Assembly (NCBI RefSeq): GCF_009996735.1 | Contig: NZ_JAACYI010000024.1 | Span: 1 to 53,437, forward strand | Reading direction: 5' to 3' | Length of the DNA stretch: 53,437 nucleotides | Origin: Cellulomonas sp. APG4 | GTDB taxonomy: Bacteria > Actinomycetota > Actinomycetes > Actinomycetales > Cellulomonadaceae | Shown: in pieces, positions 46,040 through 53,437 of the stretch | Position numbering within the stretch: position 1 is the first letter of the stretch | Layout: each line of letters opens with the position of its first letter | The notes under the pieces: model-generated | Seen by the model: only the letters and a program-made list of their open reading frames with translations | What the model was told of the DNA's origin: nothing | Database searches by the model: none | Made by a program: the position numbers and the translations under genes

Positions 46040-47380
46040 GTGCGACGCCGCGTGCTCCAGGCGACGATCGCCGCCGTCACGGTCGCCGTCGTGCTGCTCG
46101 GCATCCCGCTCGGGTTCTACGGGGCCCAGCTGGTGAGCGAGGGTGAGGTCAACGAGGTCGAGACGCGGGCCGAGAACCTCGCGCGCCAGGTCGAGAGCCG
46201 GGTCGCGAGCGGCCGTGACATCACCGAGGACCTGCTCGAGCCCTACGTCGGCGGCGAGGAGGGCAACCTCGCCGCATCCGTCTCCGTGGTGGCTCCCGAC
46301 GGCACCCGGCTGAGCGTCGGCGAGCCCGTCGAGGGCCGCGCCCACCCCGAGGTGGTGCGCACCGAGAGCGGCGCGATCGTGCTGATCTCGGTCGACGCCT
46401 GGTCCATCTTCTGGCGGACGGCACGGGCCGTCGGGCTCGTGGTCGCGGCGTCGGTCGTCGCGTTCGGCGCCGGCATCGCGATGGCGCTCTGGCAGGCGCA
46501 ACGTCTGGCCGCACCGCTGGTCTACCTCGCGGCGAGCGCCGAGCAGCTCGGTTCGGGTCAGGTGCGCCCGCGGCTCGAGGCGTCGGGGGTCGAGGAGATC
46601 GACCTGGTCGCGGCCGAGCTCGCGCGCTCGGCCGACCGTCTCGCGGGGCGCCTCGCGGCCGAGCGGCAGTTCGCGGCGGACGCCTCGCACCAGCTCCGCA
46701 CCCCGCTCACCGCCCTGTCGATGCGGCTCGAGGAGATCTCGGCGGCCACCGACAAGGACGAGGTGCGTGAGGAGGCCCGCATCTCGCTCGAGCAGGTGGA
46801 GCGGCTCGTCACCGTGGTCGACGACCTGCTGACCCGCTCGCGCCGCGCGTCGGGCGGCACCACCGAGGCGGTCCACCTGGTCGAGGTGGTGCGTCAGCAG
46901 GAGGAGGAGTGGCGTCCGGCCTACGCCGCCGCGGGCAGGCGCCTGGCCGTCGAGGTGCCCGACGACGTCACGGTGCTCGCGACCCCGGGTGCGCTCGCCC
47001 AGGTGCTCGCGACGCTGATCGAGAACTCGCTGACGCACGGCGGCGGCACAACGACGGTGCGCTCGCGCGCCTCGGGCCCGGCCGGGATGGTGGTGCTCGA
47101 GGTCGCCGACGAGGGCCCGGGCGTGCCCGACGACCTCGCCCCGCGCATCTTCGAGCGCGAGGTGACCTCGGGGCGTGGCACGGGCCTCGGCCTGTCGCTC
47201 GCGCGTGACCTCGTGGCGGCCGACGGCGGTCGGCTCGAGCTCGCGCAGCGCCGTCCGCCCGTCTTCGCGGTCTTCCTCGCGGGGGTGCCGCGCACCCTCG
47301 ACCCCGACCTCGTGCTCCCGCGCGGAGCGCTCGTCTCACCCCGCAAGGGCCGCCGTCTGCGCCGCGGTCCCGCGCGCTGA
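46040..47380 (+). CDS. Sensor histidine kinase with HAMP domain
   Basis: A 446-residue kinase, partner of the OmpR regulator before it. Membrane segments at about 6-28 and 130-152 bracket a small extracytoplasmic domain. A HAMP linker occupies about 153-205. HisKA has FAADASHQLRTPLTALSMRLEEIS near 210-233, and HATPase has LIENSLTHGGG near 330, ADEGPGVPDD near 356 and GTGLGLSLARDLV near 380. The stimulus is unknown. The C-terminus is basic (RKGRRLRRGPAR). Confidence 0.93.
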   Translation: MRRRVLQATIAAVTVAVVLLGIPLGFYGAQLVSEGEVNEVETRAENLARQVESRVASGRDITEDLLEPYVGGEEGNLAASVSVVAPDGTRLSVGEPVEGRAHPEVVRTESGAIVLISVDAWSIFWRTARAVGLVVAASVVAFGAGIAMALWQAQRLAAPLVYLAASAEQLGSGQVRPRLEASGVEEIDLVAAELARSADRLAGRLAAERQFAADASHQLRTPLTALSMRLEEISAATDKDEVREEARISLEQVERLVTVVDDLLTRSRRASGGTTEAVHLVEVVRQQEEEWRPAYAAAGRRLAVEVPDDVTVLATPGALAQVLATLIENSLTHGGGTTTVRSRASGPAGMVVLEVADEGPGVPDDLAPRIFEREVTSGRGTGLGLSLARDLVAADGGRLELAQRRPPVFAVFLAGVPRTLDPDLVLPRGALVSPRKGRRLRRGPAR

Positions 47381-47440
47381 GCCGTGTCGCGCGACCCAGG
47401 TCCTGCACGGGGCCGCCACCGCCCCGGCACCTGCCCCGAC

Positions 47441-47446
47441 TAGACT
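47441..47446 (+). promoter_or_regulatory. -10 element for manA
   Basis: TAGACT lies 32 bases before the manA ATG, leaving a normal leader with a GAAAGG ribosome site. Confidence 0.4.
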
Positions 47447-47478
47447 CCCGGGTTCCTGACGAAAGGCCGCGTCCCACG

Positions 47479-48801
47479 ATGTTCCGCCTCGACAGCCCCG
47501 TGCAGCACTACGCGTGGGGCTCGACCACCCAGCTGCCCGAGCTCCTCGGTGTCGAGCCCGACGGGCGCCCGTTCGCGGAGCTCTGGATGGGTGCCCACCC
47601 CGCGGCGCCGTCGTCCGCGCTGCTGGCCGACCCCGAGGGCGACGTCCGGCGGGTGCGGCTCGACGAGGTCATCGACCGCACGCCCGACGAGCTGCTGGGC
47701 GAGCGCGTGCGCGAGGCGCACGGGACGCAGCTGCCCTACCTGCTCAAGGTGCTCGCGGTCGAGCGGCCGCTCTCGCTCCAGGTGCATCCCGACCTGGAGC
47801 ACGCACGCGCGGGCTTCGCGCGCGAGCAGGCCGCGGGCATCCCGCTCGACTCGCCCCTGCGCTCGTTCAAGGACGCCGAGCACAAGCCCGAGCTGGTGGT
47901 CGCGCTCACCCGGTTCGACGCGCTGAGCGGGTTCCGCCGGCCCGAGCGCGTGCTCGAGCTGCTCGACGGCCTCGACACACCGCTCACCGCACGGCTGCGC
48001 GCGATGCTGACGGCCGAGCCCGACGCCGACGGGGTGCGCCGCGCGTTCGAGAGCCTGCTCGCCCCCGCCCCGGCCGACGAGGTGGTCGCGACCGCCGCCG
48101 CGTGCGACGCGCGGCTGCGGGCCGGCAGCCACTGCCCGCGGGCCGACGGCACCGTCGTGGGCCTCGCGCAGTGGTACCCGGGGGACCCCGGGGCGATCGC
48201 CTCGCTCTTCCTCAACCGCGTCACGCTCGAGCCGGGGGAGGCGATGTTCGTCCCCGCGGGCTCGGTGCACGCGTACCTCGCGGGCTCGGCGCTCGAGATC
48301 ATGGCGTGCTCGGACAACGTGCTGCGTGCCGGGCTCACGGGCAAGCACGTGGACGTCGCCGCGCTGCTCGAGTGCACGGTCTACGAGCCCGGTCCGACGC
48401 TACGTCCCGAGCCCGACCGACCGGACCCGACGACGGCCGTCTACCGCGGGCCGGCGCGCGAGTTCGCGCTCGGCGTCACGACCGTGCGCCGCTCGGCGGG
48501 GACGGTCGCGCTCCCGGGCGACGGTCCGCGCATCGTGCTGTGCCTCGAGGGTCGGGTCGAGCTCGAGGCCGACGGCGGCTCGCTCACGCTGACCCGCGGG
48601 CAGGCGGCGCTGGTCGCGGCAGCCGACGGGCCCGCTCAGGTGCGGGGAGCCGGCACGCTCGCGACCGCGTTCACGCCGGTGCCCACCGCATCGGCGCCCG
48701 TCCCGGACGTCGTGCGCGTGTCGTCGTCGTCCACGCCCCTCCCCGCCCCGTCGGCCACGGGGCTGACGGCGGCCGCGCCGGGGAACACCAGCCAGCGGTA
48801 G
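47479..48801 (+). CDS. manA: Mannose-6-phosphate isomerase, class I
   Basis: Interconverts mannose 6-phosphate and fructose 6-phosphate, feeding GDP-mannose and glycan synthesis. The 440 residues carry PVQHYAWGS near 6-14, ELWMGAHP near 34-41, zinc-site residues in SLQVHPD near 94-100 and EHKPEL near 134-139, and FVPAGSVHAYL near 256-266 with the catalytic-site region. The last 45 residues are low-complexity Ser/Thr/Pro/Ala sequence and overlap the convergent GtrA-like gene by 166 bases, so the stop has probably been lost and replaced downstream. Confidence 0.95.
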   Translation: MFRLDSPVQHYAWGSTTQLPELLGVEPDGRPFAELWMGAHPAAPSSALLADPEGDVRRVRLDEVIDRTPDELLGERVREAHGTQLPYLLKVLAVERPLSLQVHPDLEHARAGFAREQAAGIPLDSPLRSFKDAEHKPELVVALTRFDALSGFRRPERVLELLDGLDTPLTARLRAMLTAEPDADGVRRAFESLLAPAPADEVVATAAACDARLRAGSHCPRADGTVVGLAQWYPGDPGAIASLFLNRVTLEPGEAMFVPAGSVHAYLAGSALEIMACSDNVLRAGLTGKHVDVAALLECTVYEPGPTLRPEPDRPDPTTAVYRGPAREFALGVTTVRRSAGTVALPGDGPRIVLCLEGRVELEADGGSLTLTRGQAALVAAADGPAQVRGAGTLATAFTPVPTASAPVPDVVRVSSSSTPLPAPSATGLTAAAPGNTSQR

Positions 48802-49187
48802 GCCACGTAGCGGAAGGCTGTGCCGAGCGCGAGGCCCACGACGTTGGCGGCGACGTTGTCGGCGAGGGGCGACGTGAGGCCGAGCACGTACCGCGAGACG
48901 GCGAGGCACGCGACCGCGATGCCCATGCCGCCCAGGTTGACCAGCACGAACCCCACGAGCTCGGCCGGTACCGGGTGCCGCCGTCGGCTCGGGAAGGTCC
49001 AGTACCGACTGCCCAGCCAGGCGACCACGGTCGCGACCGAGGCCGAGACCACCTTGGCGGTGAGCGGCTTCTCGCCGAGCAACCCGCCGGGCCCCAGCAG
49101 CAGCAGGTTGAACAGGCCGGCGTCGACCACGTAGGCGACCGCCCCGACGGAGCCGAAGCGCGCGAGCTCGGCGAGACGTGACCGCAC
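48636..49187 (-). CDS. GtrA-family membrane protein
   Basis: A 183-residue protein with four membrane helices at about 10-30, 38-58, 76-97 and 104-125, the GtrA fold (FGSVGAVAYVVDAGLFNLLL, ATVVAWLGSRYWTF, GTAFRYVAYRWLVF). GtrA proteins help flip lipid-linked sugars for cell-surface glycan. GTG 49187 is chosen because GGAGG lies five bases before it. The last 50 residues are low complexity and lie antisense to the end of manA. Confidence 0.85.
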   Translation of the reverse strand: MRSRLAELARFGSVGAVAYVVDAGLFNLLLLGPGGLLGEKPLTAKVVSASVATVVAWLGSRYWTFPSRRRHPVPAELVGFVLVNLGGMGIAVACLAVSRYVLGLTSPLADNVAANVVGLALGTAFRYVAYRWLVFPGAAAVSPVADGAGRGVDDDDTRTTSGTGADAVGTGVNAVASVPAPRT

Positions 49188-49261
49188 GGGCGCCTCCACT
49201 TCCGCTCGGGTGACCCACCGAGCGTAGACGGACACCGGCCGAGGTGCGTGCCCGGCGTTGT

Positions 49262-49267
49262 TAGTCT
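49262..49267 (+). promoter_or_regulatory. -10 element for purK-purE
   Basis: TAGTCT ends eight bases before the purK GTG, so the leader would be only one or two bases. Confidence 0.45.
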
Positions 49268-49275
49268 CGGCGCTC

Positions 49276-50457
49276 GTGACCGGACCAGTGGTGGCAGTGA
49301 TCGGCGGCGGCCAGCTCGCACGGATGATGGCGCCCGCGGCCTCGGCGCTCGGGGTGCACCTGAGGGTGCTCGTCGAGGCGCCCACGGGCTCGGCCGCCCA
49401 GGTGCTCGCCGACGCGCCCGTGGGTCTGCCCGCCGACGTCGACGCGGTGGTGGAGCTCGTCGCGGGCGACACCGGGCGGCCGGCCGCCCGGGTGCTGACC
49501 GTCGAGCACGAGCACGTGCCCGCCGAGGTCGCCCACGCGGTCGCCGAGCGCGGTGTGCCGGTGCGCCCGCGGCCCGAGGCCCTGCTGCACGCGCGCGACA
49601 AGGTCGCGATGCGTCGCCGGCTCGGCGAGCTGGGCGTCCCCGGCCCGGACTGGGCCGAGCTGGCGGACGCCGGTGCGCTCGAGGCGTTCCTCGCCGATCA
49701 CGACGGCGTCGCCGTGGTCAAGACCGCGCGCGGGGGCTACGACGGCAAGGGCGTGCGCGTGGTGCGCTCGGCCGACGAGGTGGCCGACTGGTTCGCTGCG
49801 GCGGCCGACGGCGGCCCTGGCCTGCTCGCGGAGGAGCGTGTGCCGTTCGTGCGAGAGCTCGCCGTGCTGCTCGCGCGCCGGCCCTCGGGTGAGGTGCGCG
49901 TGTGGCCCGTGACACAGACCGTGCAGGCCGGCGGCGTGTGCGCGGAGGCGATCGCCCCGGCGCCGGGCCTGGATCCGGCGCTCGAGCGCAGCGCGGTCGA
50001 CGCGGCCGTGCGGGTGGCTGAGGGGCTCGACGTGACCGGTGTGCTCGCGGTCGAGATGTTCGAGGTACCCGCGGCCGGCGACGAGCCTGCGCGTGTGCTC
50101 GTCAACGAGCTCGCGATGCGCCCGCACAACTCGGGCCACTGGACCATCGAGGGTGCGGTGACGAGCCAGTTCGAGCAGCACCTGCGGGCCGTGCTCGACC
50201 TGCCGCTGGGAGAGACGCGCGCGGTGCACCGGTGGTCCGTCATGGCGAACGTGCTCGGCAGCTCGCTCGAGCGGCTGACGGATGCGCTGCCCGCCGTGAC
50301 CGCGGACCCGGGGGTGCACGTGCACCTGTACGGCAAGGAGATCCGCGCGGGCCGCAAGCTCGGCCACGTGACGGTGTGCGGTGACGACCTGGACGACGTG
50401 CGCGCGCGGGCCCTGGCGGCCGCGGCGCTGCTGAGGGGAGACTCGGACCATGGGTGA
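49276..50457 (+). CDS. purK: 5-(carboxyamino)imidazole ribonucleotide synthase PurK
   Basis: ATP-grasp enzyme that carboxylates AIR to N5-CAIR in purine synthesis. The 393 residues show [18 protein letters not shown] at 5-22, TVEHEHVP near 76-83, [14 protein letters not shown] near 150-163, [16 protein letters not shown] near 190-205 and [17 protein letters not shown] near 277-293. The GTG follows TAGTCT by eight bases. It overlaps purE by eight bases. Confidence 0.95.
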   Translation: MTGPVVAVIGGGQLARMMAPAASALGVHLRVLVEAPTGSAAQVLADAPVGLPADVDAVVELVAGDTGRPAARVLTVEHEHVPAEVAHAVAERGVPVRPRPEALLHARDKVAMRRRLGELGVPGPDWAELADAGALEAFLADHDGVAVVKTARGGYDGKGVRVVRSADEVADWFAAAADGGPGLLAEERVPFVRELAVLLARRPSGEVRVWPVTQTVQAGGVCAEAIAPAPGLDPALERSAVDAAVRVAEGLDVTGVLAVEMFEVPAAGDEPARVLVNELAMRPHNSGHWTIEGAVTSQFEQHLRAVLDLPLGETRAVHRWSVMANVLGSSLERLTDALPAVTADPGVHVHLYGKEIRAGRKLGHVTVCGDDLDDVRARALAAAALLRGDSDHG

Positions 50458-50983
50458 GCAGCCGCTGGTCGGCGTGGTGATGGGTTCGGACTCCGACTGG
50501 CCCGTCATGGAGGCCGCGGCGACGGTGCTCGACGAGCTTGGCGTGCCGTACGAGGCCGACGTGGTCTCGGCCCACCGCATGCCGCTCGAGATGATCGAGT
50601 ACGGCCGCTCGGCCGCGGACCGCGGCCTGCGCGTCGTCGTCGCGGGGGCCGGGGGAGCCGCGCACCTGCCGGGCATGCTGGCCTCGGTCACGCCGCTCCC
50701 CGTCATCGGCGTGCCCGTCCCGCTCGCACACCTCGACGGGATGGACTCGCTGCTCTCGATCGTGCAGATGCCCGCGGGCATCCCCGTCGCGACGGTGTCG
50801 GTGGGCGGTGCGCGCAACGCGGGCCTGCTCGCGGCGCGCATCCTCGGCGCGGGGGAGGGAGCCGAGGCCGAGCGCCTGCGTGCCGCGCTCGTGCGCTTCG
50901 GTGACGGCCTGCGTGAGCAGGCACTCGCGAAGGGTGAGCGGCTGCGCTCGCGTCGGCAGGGCTCGGTCGGCTTCAGCGCCTGA
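50450..50983 (+). CDS. purE: N5-carboxyaminoimidazole ribonucleotide mutase PurE
   Basis: Converts N5-CAIR to CAIR. The 177 residues have [13 protein letters not shown] near 8-20, VSAHRMP near 39-45 with the catalytic His, [18 protein letters not shown] near 62-79 and [16 protein letters not shown] near 100-115. It is coupled to purK by overlap and followed by a hairpin. Confidence 0.96.
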   Translation: MGEQPLVGVVMGSDSDWPVMEAAATVLDELGVPYEADVVSAHRMPLEMIEYGRSAADRGLRVVVAGAGGAAHLPGMLASVTPLPVIGVPVPLAHLDGMDSLLSIVQMPAGIPVATVSVGGARNAGLLAARILGAGEGAEAERLRAALVRFGDGLREQALAKGERLRSRRQGSVGFSA

Positions 50984-51026
50984 CGCTCGGCTCATCGGAG
51001 CCCGCGCGCGCCACACCACCGCCCAC

Positions 51027-51045
51027 GCGCCACCGCCAGTGGCGC
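51027..51045 (+). terminator. Hairpin after purE
   Basis: GCGCCAC and GTGGCGC form a perfect seven-base stem around CGCCA, 44 bases after the purE stop. Confidence 0.4.
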
Positions 51046-51081
51046 CACGCGCCGCGACGCACCCCGGGTCGCGCGTCGTAC

Positions 51082-51100
51082 GTGACCGACCTAAGGTCAC
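51082..51100 (+). promoter_or_regulatory. Leaderless promoter and inverted repeat for the acyltransferase gene
   Basis: TAAGGT at 51092-51097 is followed by six bases and the ATG at 51104. GTGACC (51082-51087) and GGTCAC (51095-51100) form an inverted repeat over the -10 box, where a repressor would block it. Confidence 0.5.
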
Positions 51101-51103
51101 AGA

Positions 51104-52264
51104 ATGGTAACGACTGCCCCGGTCGCGGCTGCCGGCGCCGCGACTCCGAGCCCGACCCCCGCCACGCCCGCGCGGCCGCGGACACGCGCGGCGGGGTCGG
51201 GGCGCGAGCGGCGGCGCCTGCACAGCCTCGACGGGCTGCGCTTCGCTGCCGCCGTCGGCGTGATGCTCTACCACTTCACTGCGATGTGGAGCGAGTCGTG
51301 GGACCGGAGCCCGGGTGAGATCTTCCCGACCCTCGGTGGCGCGATGATCTACCTCACGCTCGCGCCCGAGCTCTTCTTCGTCGTGAGCGGGTTCGTCATC
51401 CTGTGGACCGCGTGGGGGCGCGACGTCGCGGGCTTCGCGGCCTCGCGGCTCGCGCGCCTGTACCCGCCGTACTGGGCCGCCCTCGCGCTGACGTCGGTGC
51501 TGCTCCTGGTGCTCTGGCCCGCCGGCAAGGACCTCACCTGGGGTGAGGCACTCGTCAACACGACCCTCCTCCAGGAGCCGCTCGGCGTGCGCCACGTCGA
51601 CGGCGTCTACTGGACGCTCTGGGCCGAGCTGCGCTTCTACGCCCTCGTCGCCGTGCTCGTGGCCGTGGGGCTCAGCACGCGCCGGGTGATCGCGTTCGCG
51701 GCCCTGTGGCCACCGCTCGCGCTGCTCGTCGAGCGGCTCGGCTGGGAGGTGCCGACGATGCTGCTCATGCCGCGCTACGCGCCGTACTTCGCGGGCGGCA
51801 TGCTCCTGTTCCTGGTCTTCCGGGACGGGCACCGCCCGTGGCTGTGGGCGCTGGTGGGCGGCAACGTGATGCTCGCGCTGCACACCACCGTCGAGCCCAC
51901 GGTGAGCACGATCGCCCAGGTCACGGTGTTCGAGGCGGATCCGCGGCTCGTGACGCTCGCGGTGCTGTCGACCTTCGGGGGCGTCGCGCTGCTCACGATG
52001 AGCCCGCTCGCGCGGCTCAGCTGGGGCGTGCTGCCGGGTCTCGGCGCGATCACCTACGGCGTGTACCTGGTGCACCAGTTCTGGGGCCTGTGGGTCATCG
52101 ACCTGCTGCACGACCACCTGCCGCCGTACCTCACCCTCGCGGCCGCGGTGGCGGTGAGCATCGGCCTCGCACTGGTGATCCACCACGGGGTGGAGAAGCG
52201 TCTGCACGGCCCGGTGCGTGACGTCCTCGAGCGCGCGCTGCGGCCGGGTCCTGGGCGGGCCTGA
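51104..52264 (+). CDS. Acyltransferase 3 family membrane protein
   Basis: A 386-residue integral membrane O-acyltransferase with about ten helices. The family opening RRRLHSLDGLRFAAAVGVMLYHF occurs near 32-54, with the catalytic-type His of LYHF; FFVVSGFVILWTAWGRD near 86-102 and RLARLYPPYWAALAL near 111-125 follow. Such enzymes acylate sugars, peptidoglycan or exported glycans; the substrate is unknown. It is plausibly part of surface-glycan decoration with the nearby GtrA and LCP proteins. Confidence 0.9.
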   Translation: MVTTAPVAAAGAATPSPTPATPARPRTRAAGSGRERRRLHSLDGLRFAAAVGVMLYHFTAMWSESWDRSPGEIFPTLGGAMIYLTLAPELFFVVSGFVILWTAWGRDVAGFAASRLARLYPPYWAALALTSVLLLVLWPAGKDLTWGEALVNTTLLQEPLGVRHVDGVYWTLWAELRFYALVAVLVAVGLSTRRVIAFAALWPPLALLVERLGWEVPTMLLMPRYAPYFAGGMLLFLVFRDGHRPWLWALVGGNVMLALHTTVEPTVSTIAQVTVFEADPRLVTLAVLSTFGGVALLTMSPLARLSWGVLPGLGAITYGVYLVHQFWGLWVIDLLHDHLPPYLTLAAAVAVSIGLALVIHHGVEKRLHGPVRDVLERALRPGPGRA

Positions 52265-52355
52265 ACGGCGACCGACGCCCGGACGTCACCCGGCCGGAGC
52301 CGCTCGGCGTGCGCCCGCCGCACGGCGTCACCCGCACGGCGTCACTCGCGCGACG

Positions 52356-53437
52356 TCACTCGGGGACGCCGCCCACCTTCCCGGGCTCGAGCGTCCCGTT
52401 CATGATCGCGGGGTACAGCTCGGCGTTGCGCGCGTCGTCGAGCAGCACGGTCGACCCGACGCCGCCGGGGCGGTGGTCCATCGACGCGATCCACGGCGTG
52501 CCGGTCACGCCATCGGGCCCGGTGGCCGAACGGAACGCGAGGGCCATGCGCCCGAGGTCGAGGATGTTCGTCCCCTGGCTGACCGCGAGCGCGTCGGTGC
52601 CCGCGCGCGCGAGCCTGACCTGCTCGCCGGGGTTGACGAGGGTGCCGACGTTCGCGGCCTCTTTCGTGACCGCCTTGATGAGCTGCTGCTGGCGTGCACC
52701 GCGCCCGACGTCGCCCTCGGGGTCCGAGTACCGCATACGGGCGAACGCCAGTGCCGTCTTCCCGTCGGAGACGTGGCAGCCGGCGGTCCACTCGAGCTTC
52801 GACTTCTGGTCGCTCACGTCCTGGTCGAGGCACAGCTCGACGCCGTCGAGCGCGTCCACGAGCCCCGCCACCCCGTCGAAGCCCACCTCGACGTAGTGGT
52901 CGACGGTGAAGCCTGTGAGGTCCTCGACCGATGCGACCAGCAGCGGTGGACCACCCCAGGCGAAGGCCGCGTTGAGCTTGGCAGGCCCGTACCCGGGCAC
53001 GTCGGTGTACGTGTCGCGCGGCAGGCTGAGCAGCGTGCTCGGGCCCGACGGCGGCACGTGCAGCAGCATGATCGTGTCGGTGCGCTCGCCCTCGGTGGAG
53101 TCCTGGCGCACCACCGAGCCGTCGCCGCGCGAGTCCGAGCCTGCGAGCAGGTACGTCGTGCCGGGGGTGTCGGCGGCGCCCGACGTCGCCTCGACGCGCT
53201 CGAGCCTGCCGTTGGCCCAGAACGCGAGGCCGAGCGGCCAGGCGAGCAGCAGCGCGAGCACGAGCGCGAGCACCACGAGTGCGCGTCGACCGCGGCGACG
53301 ACGCGACGGCACGCCCACGGGGAGCGCGCCGCGCGTCCCTGGCCTGCCTGGTGCGCCCGCACCGGACTGCCTGCCGGCGGCGTCCGGCCTGACGGCCGCG
53401 GGCGTGCCGGCGGCCGCGCGCGCGGGGTCCCCGGCAC
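52356..53437 (-). CDS. LCP (LytR-CpsA-Psr) family glycopolymer ligase, 5' end open
   Basis: Transfers secondary polymers such as teichoic acids or arabinogalactan-type glycans to peptidoglycan. The frame stays open to the window edge; a GTG at 53318 would give 320 aa, but an Ala/Gly/Pro-rich cytoplasmic extension continues past it, so the start may lie outside. From that GTG, a basic stretch (RRRRGRR) and one membrane anchor occupy about 6-36. The LCP domain has LLAGSDSRGDG near 57-67, the DTIMLLHV strand near 81, SLPRDTYTDVPGYGPAKLNAAFAWGG near 98-123 (the conserved Arg-Asp) and ARMRYSDPEGDVGRGARQQQLIKAV near 193-217. The 91-base gap before the acyltransferase shows no gene. Confidence 0.9.
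   Translation of the reverse strand, partial: AGDPARAAAGTPAAVRPDAAGRQSGAGAPGRPGTRGALPVGVPSRRRRGRRALVVLALVLALLLAWPLGLAFWANGRLERVEATSGAADTPGTTYLLAGSDSRGDGSVVRQDSTEGERTDTIMLLHVPPSGPSTLLSLPRDTYTDVPGYGPAKLNAAFAWGGPPLLVASVEDLTGFTVDHYVEVGFDGVAGLVDALDGVELCLDQDVSDQKSKLEWTAGCHVSDGKTALAFARMRYSDPEGDVGRGARQQQLIKAVTKEAANVGTLVNPGEQVRLARAGTDALAVSQGTNILDLGRMALAFRSATGPDGVTGTPWIASMDHRPGGVGSTVLLDDARNAELYPAIMNGTLEPGKVGGVPE

Overview
The window is very GC-rich, with GTG starts, 4-bp ATGA/GTGA gene overlaps and convergent hairpins. It comes from an actinomycete. A pdtaS-whiB1 gene pair, an orphan FtsK/EccC-type ATPase, a WhiB protein and a LacI regulator with a CelR-like operator suggest a facultatively anaerobic Micrococcales of the Cellulomonas type; the genus is an inference. 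Both ends cut genes: the left end starts with 15 bases of a sequencing-adapter (Nextera mosaic-end) sequence fused to a truncated copper nitrite reductase gene, and the LCP gene at the right end is still open at the last base.

Positions 1-20.9 kb form a nitrogen-oxide respiration region. It holds a NirK-type nitrite reductase, a MoeZ-like sulfur carrier activator, a SUKH-fold protein, a proline iminopeptidase, a Cys-containing HTH regulator divergent from a DUF2249 protein, and a nearly complete molybdenum cofactor set. The cofactor genes are moeA-moaC-mobA-moaD on + converging on mogA-moaE-moaA on -. A second, paralogous HTH regulator precedes narK-narG-narH-narJ-narI and a coupled DUF488 gene. 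Nitrate enters through NarK and is reduced by the Mo-bisPGD enzyme NarGHI, with NarJ as chaperone. The cofactor genes supply NarG, and the edge gene could reduce nitrite to NO.

Positions 21-32.8 kb are housekeeping and accessory genes: two c-di-GMP enzymes, a DUF6328 membrane protein, a TspO-related membrane protein, a NYN-domain nuclease-like protein, glutamate dehydrogenase, a VanY-type peptidase, an aldo/keto reductase, a HemG-like flavodoxin, a LacI regulator and a DUF2505 protein.

Positions 33-43 kb hold pdtaS convergent with whiB1 across a perfect hairpin, a small membrane protein ending in a 26-bp tandem array, an orphan three-module FtsK/SpoIIIE ATPase with its own 27-bp repeat, and a MacB-type ABC transporter. 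Positions 43-47.4 kb carry two two-component systems, one NarL/HisKA_3 type next to the ABC genes and one OmpR type. Positions 47.4-53.4 kb hold manA, a GtrA-like gene overlapping it tail to tail, purK-purE, an acyltransferase 3 and an LCP ligase.

Features that stand out are a recurrent TANNNT-N6-start leaderless promoter layout, a long inverted repeat plus a nine-tract G-quadruplex array between moaD and moaA, a 20-codon linker ORF coupling narG to narH, two regulators with the same C-x13-C-x31-C signature, and similar tandem repeat cores inside and just downstream of the EccC-like gene. No tRNA, rRNA, CRISPR, IS element or phage gene was seen.
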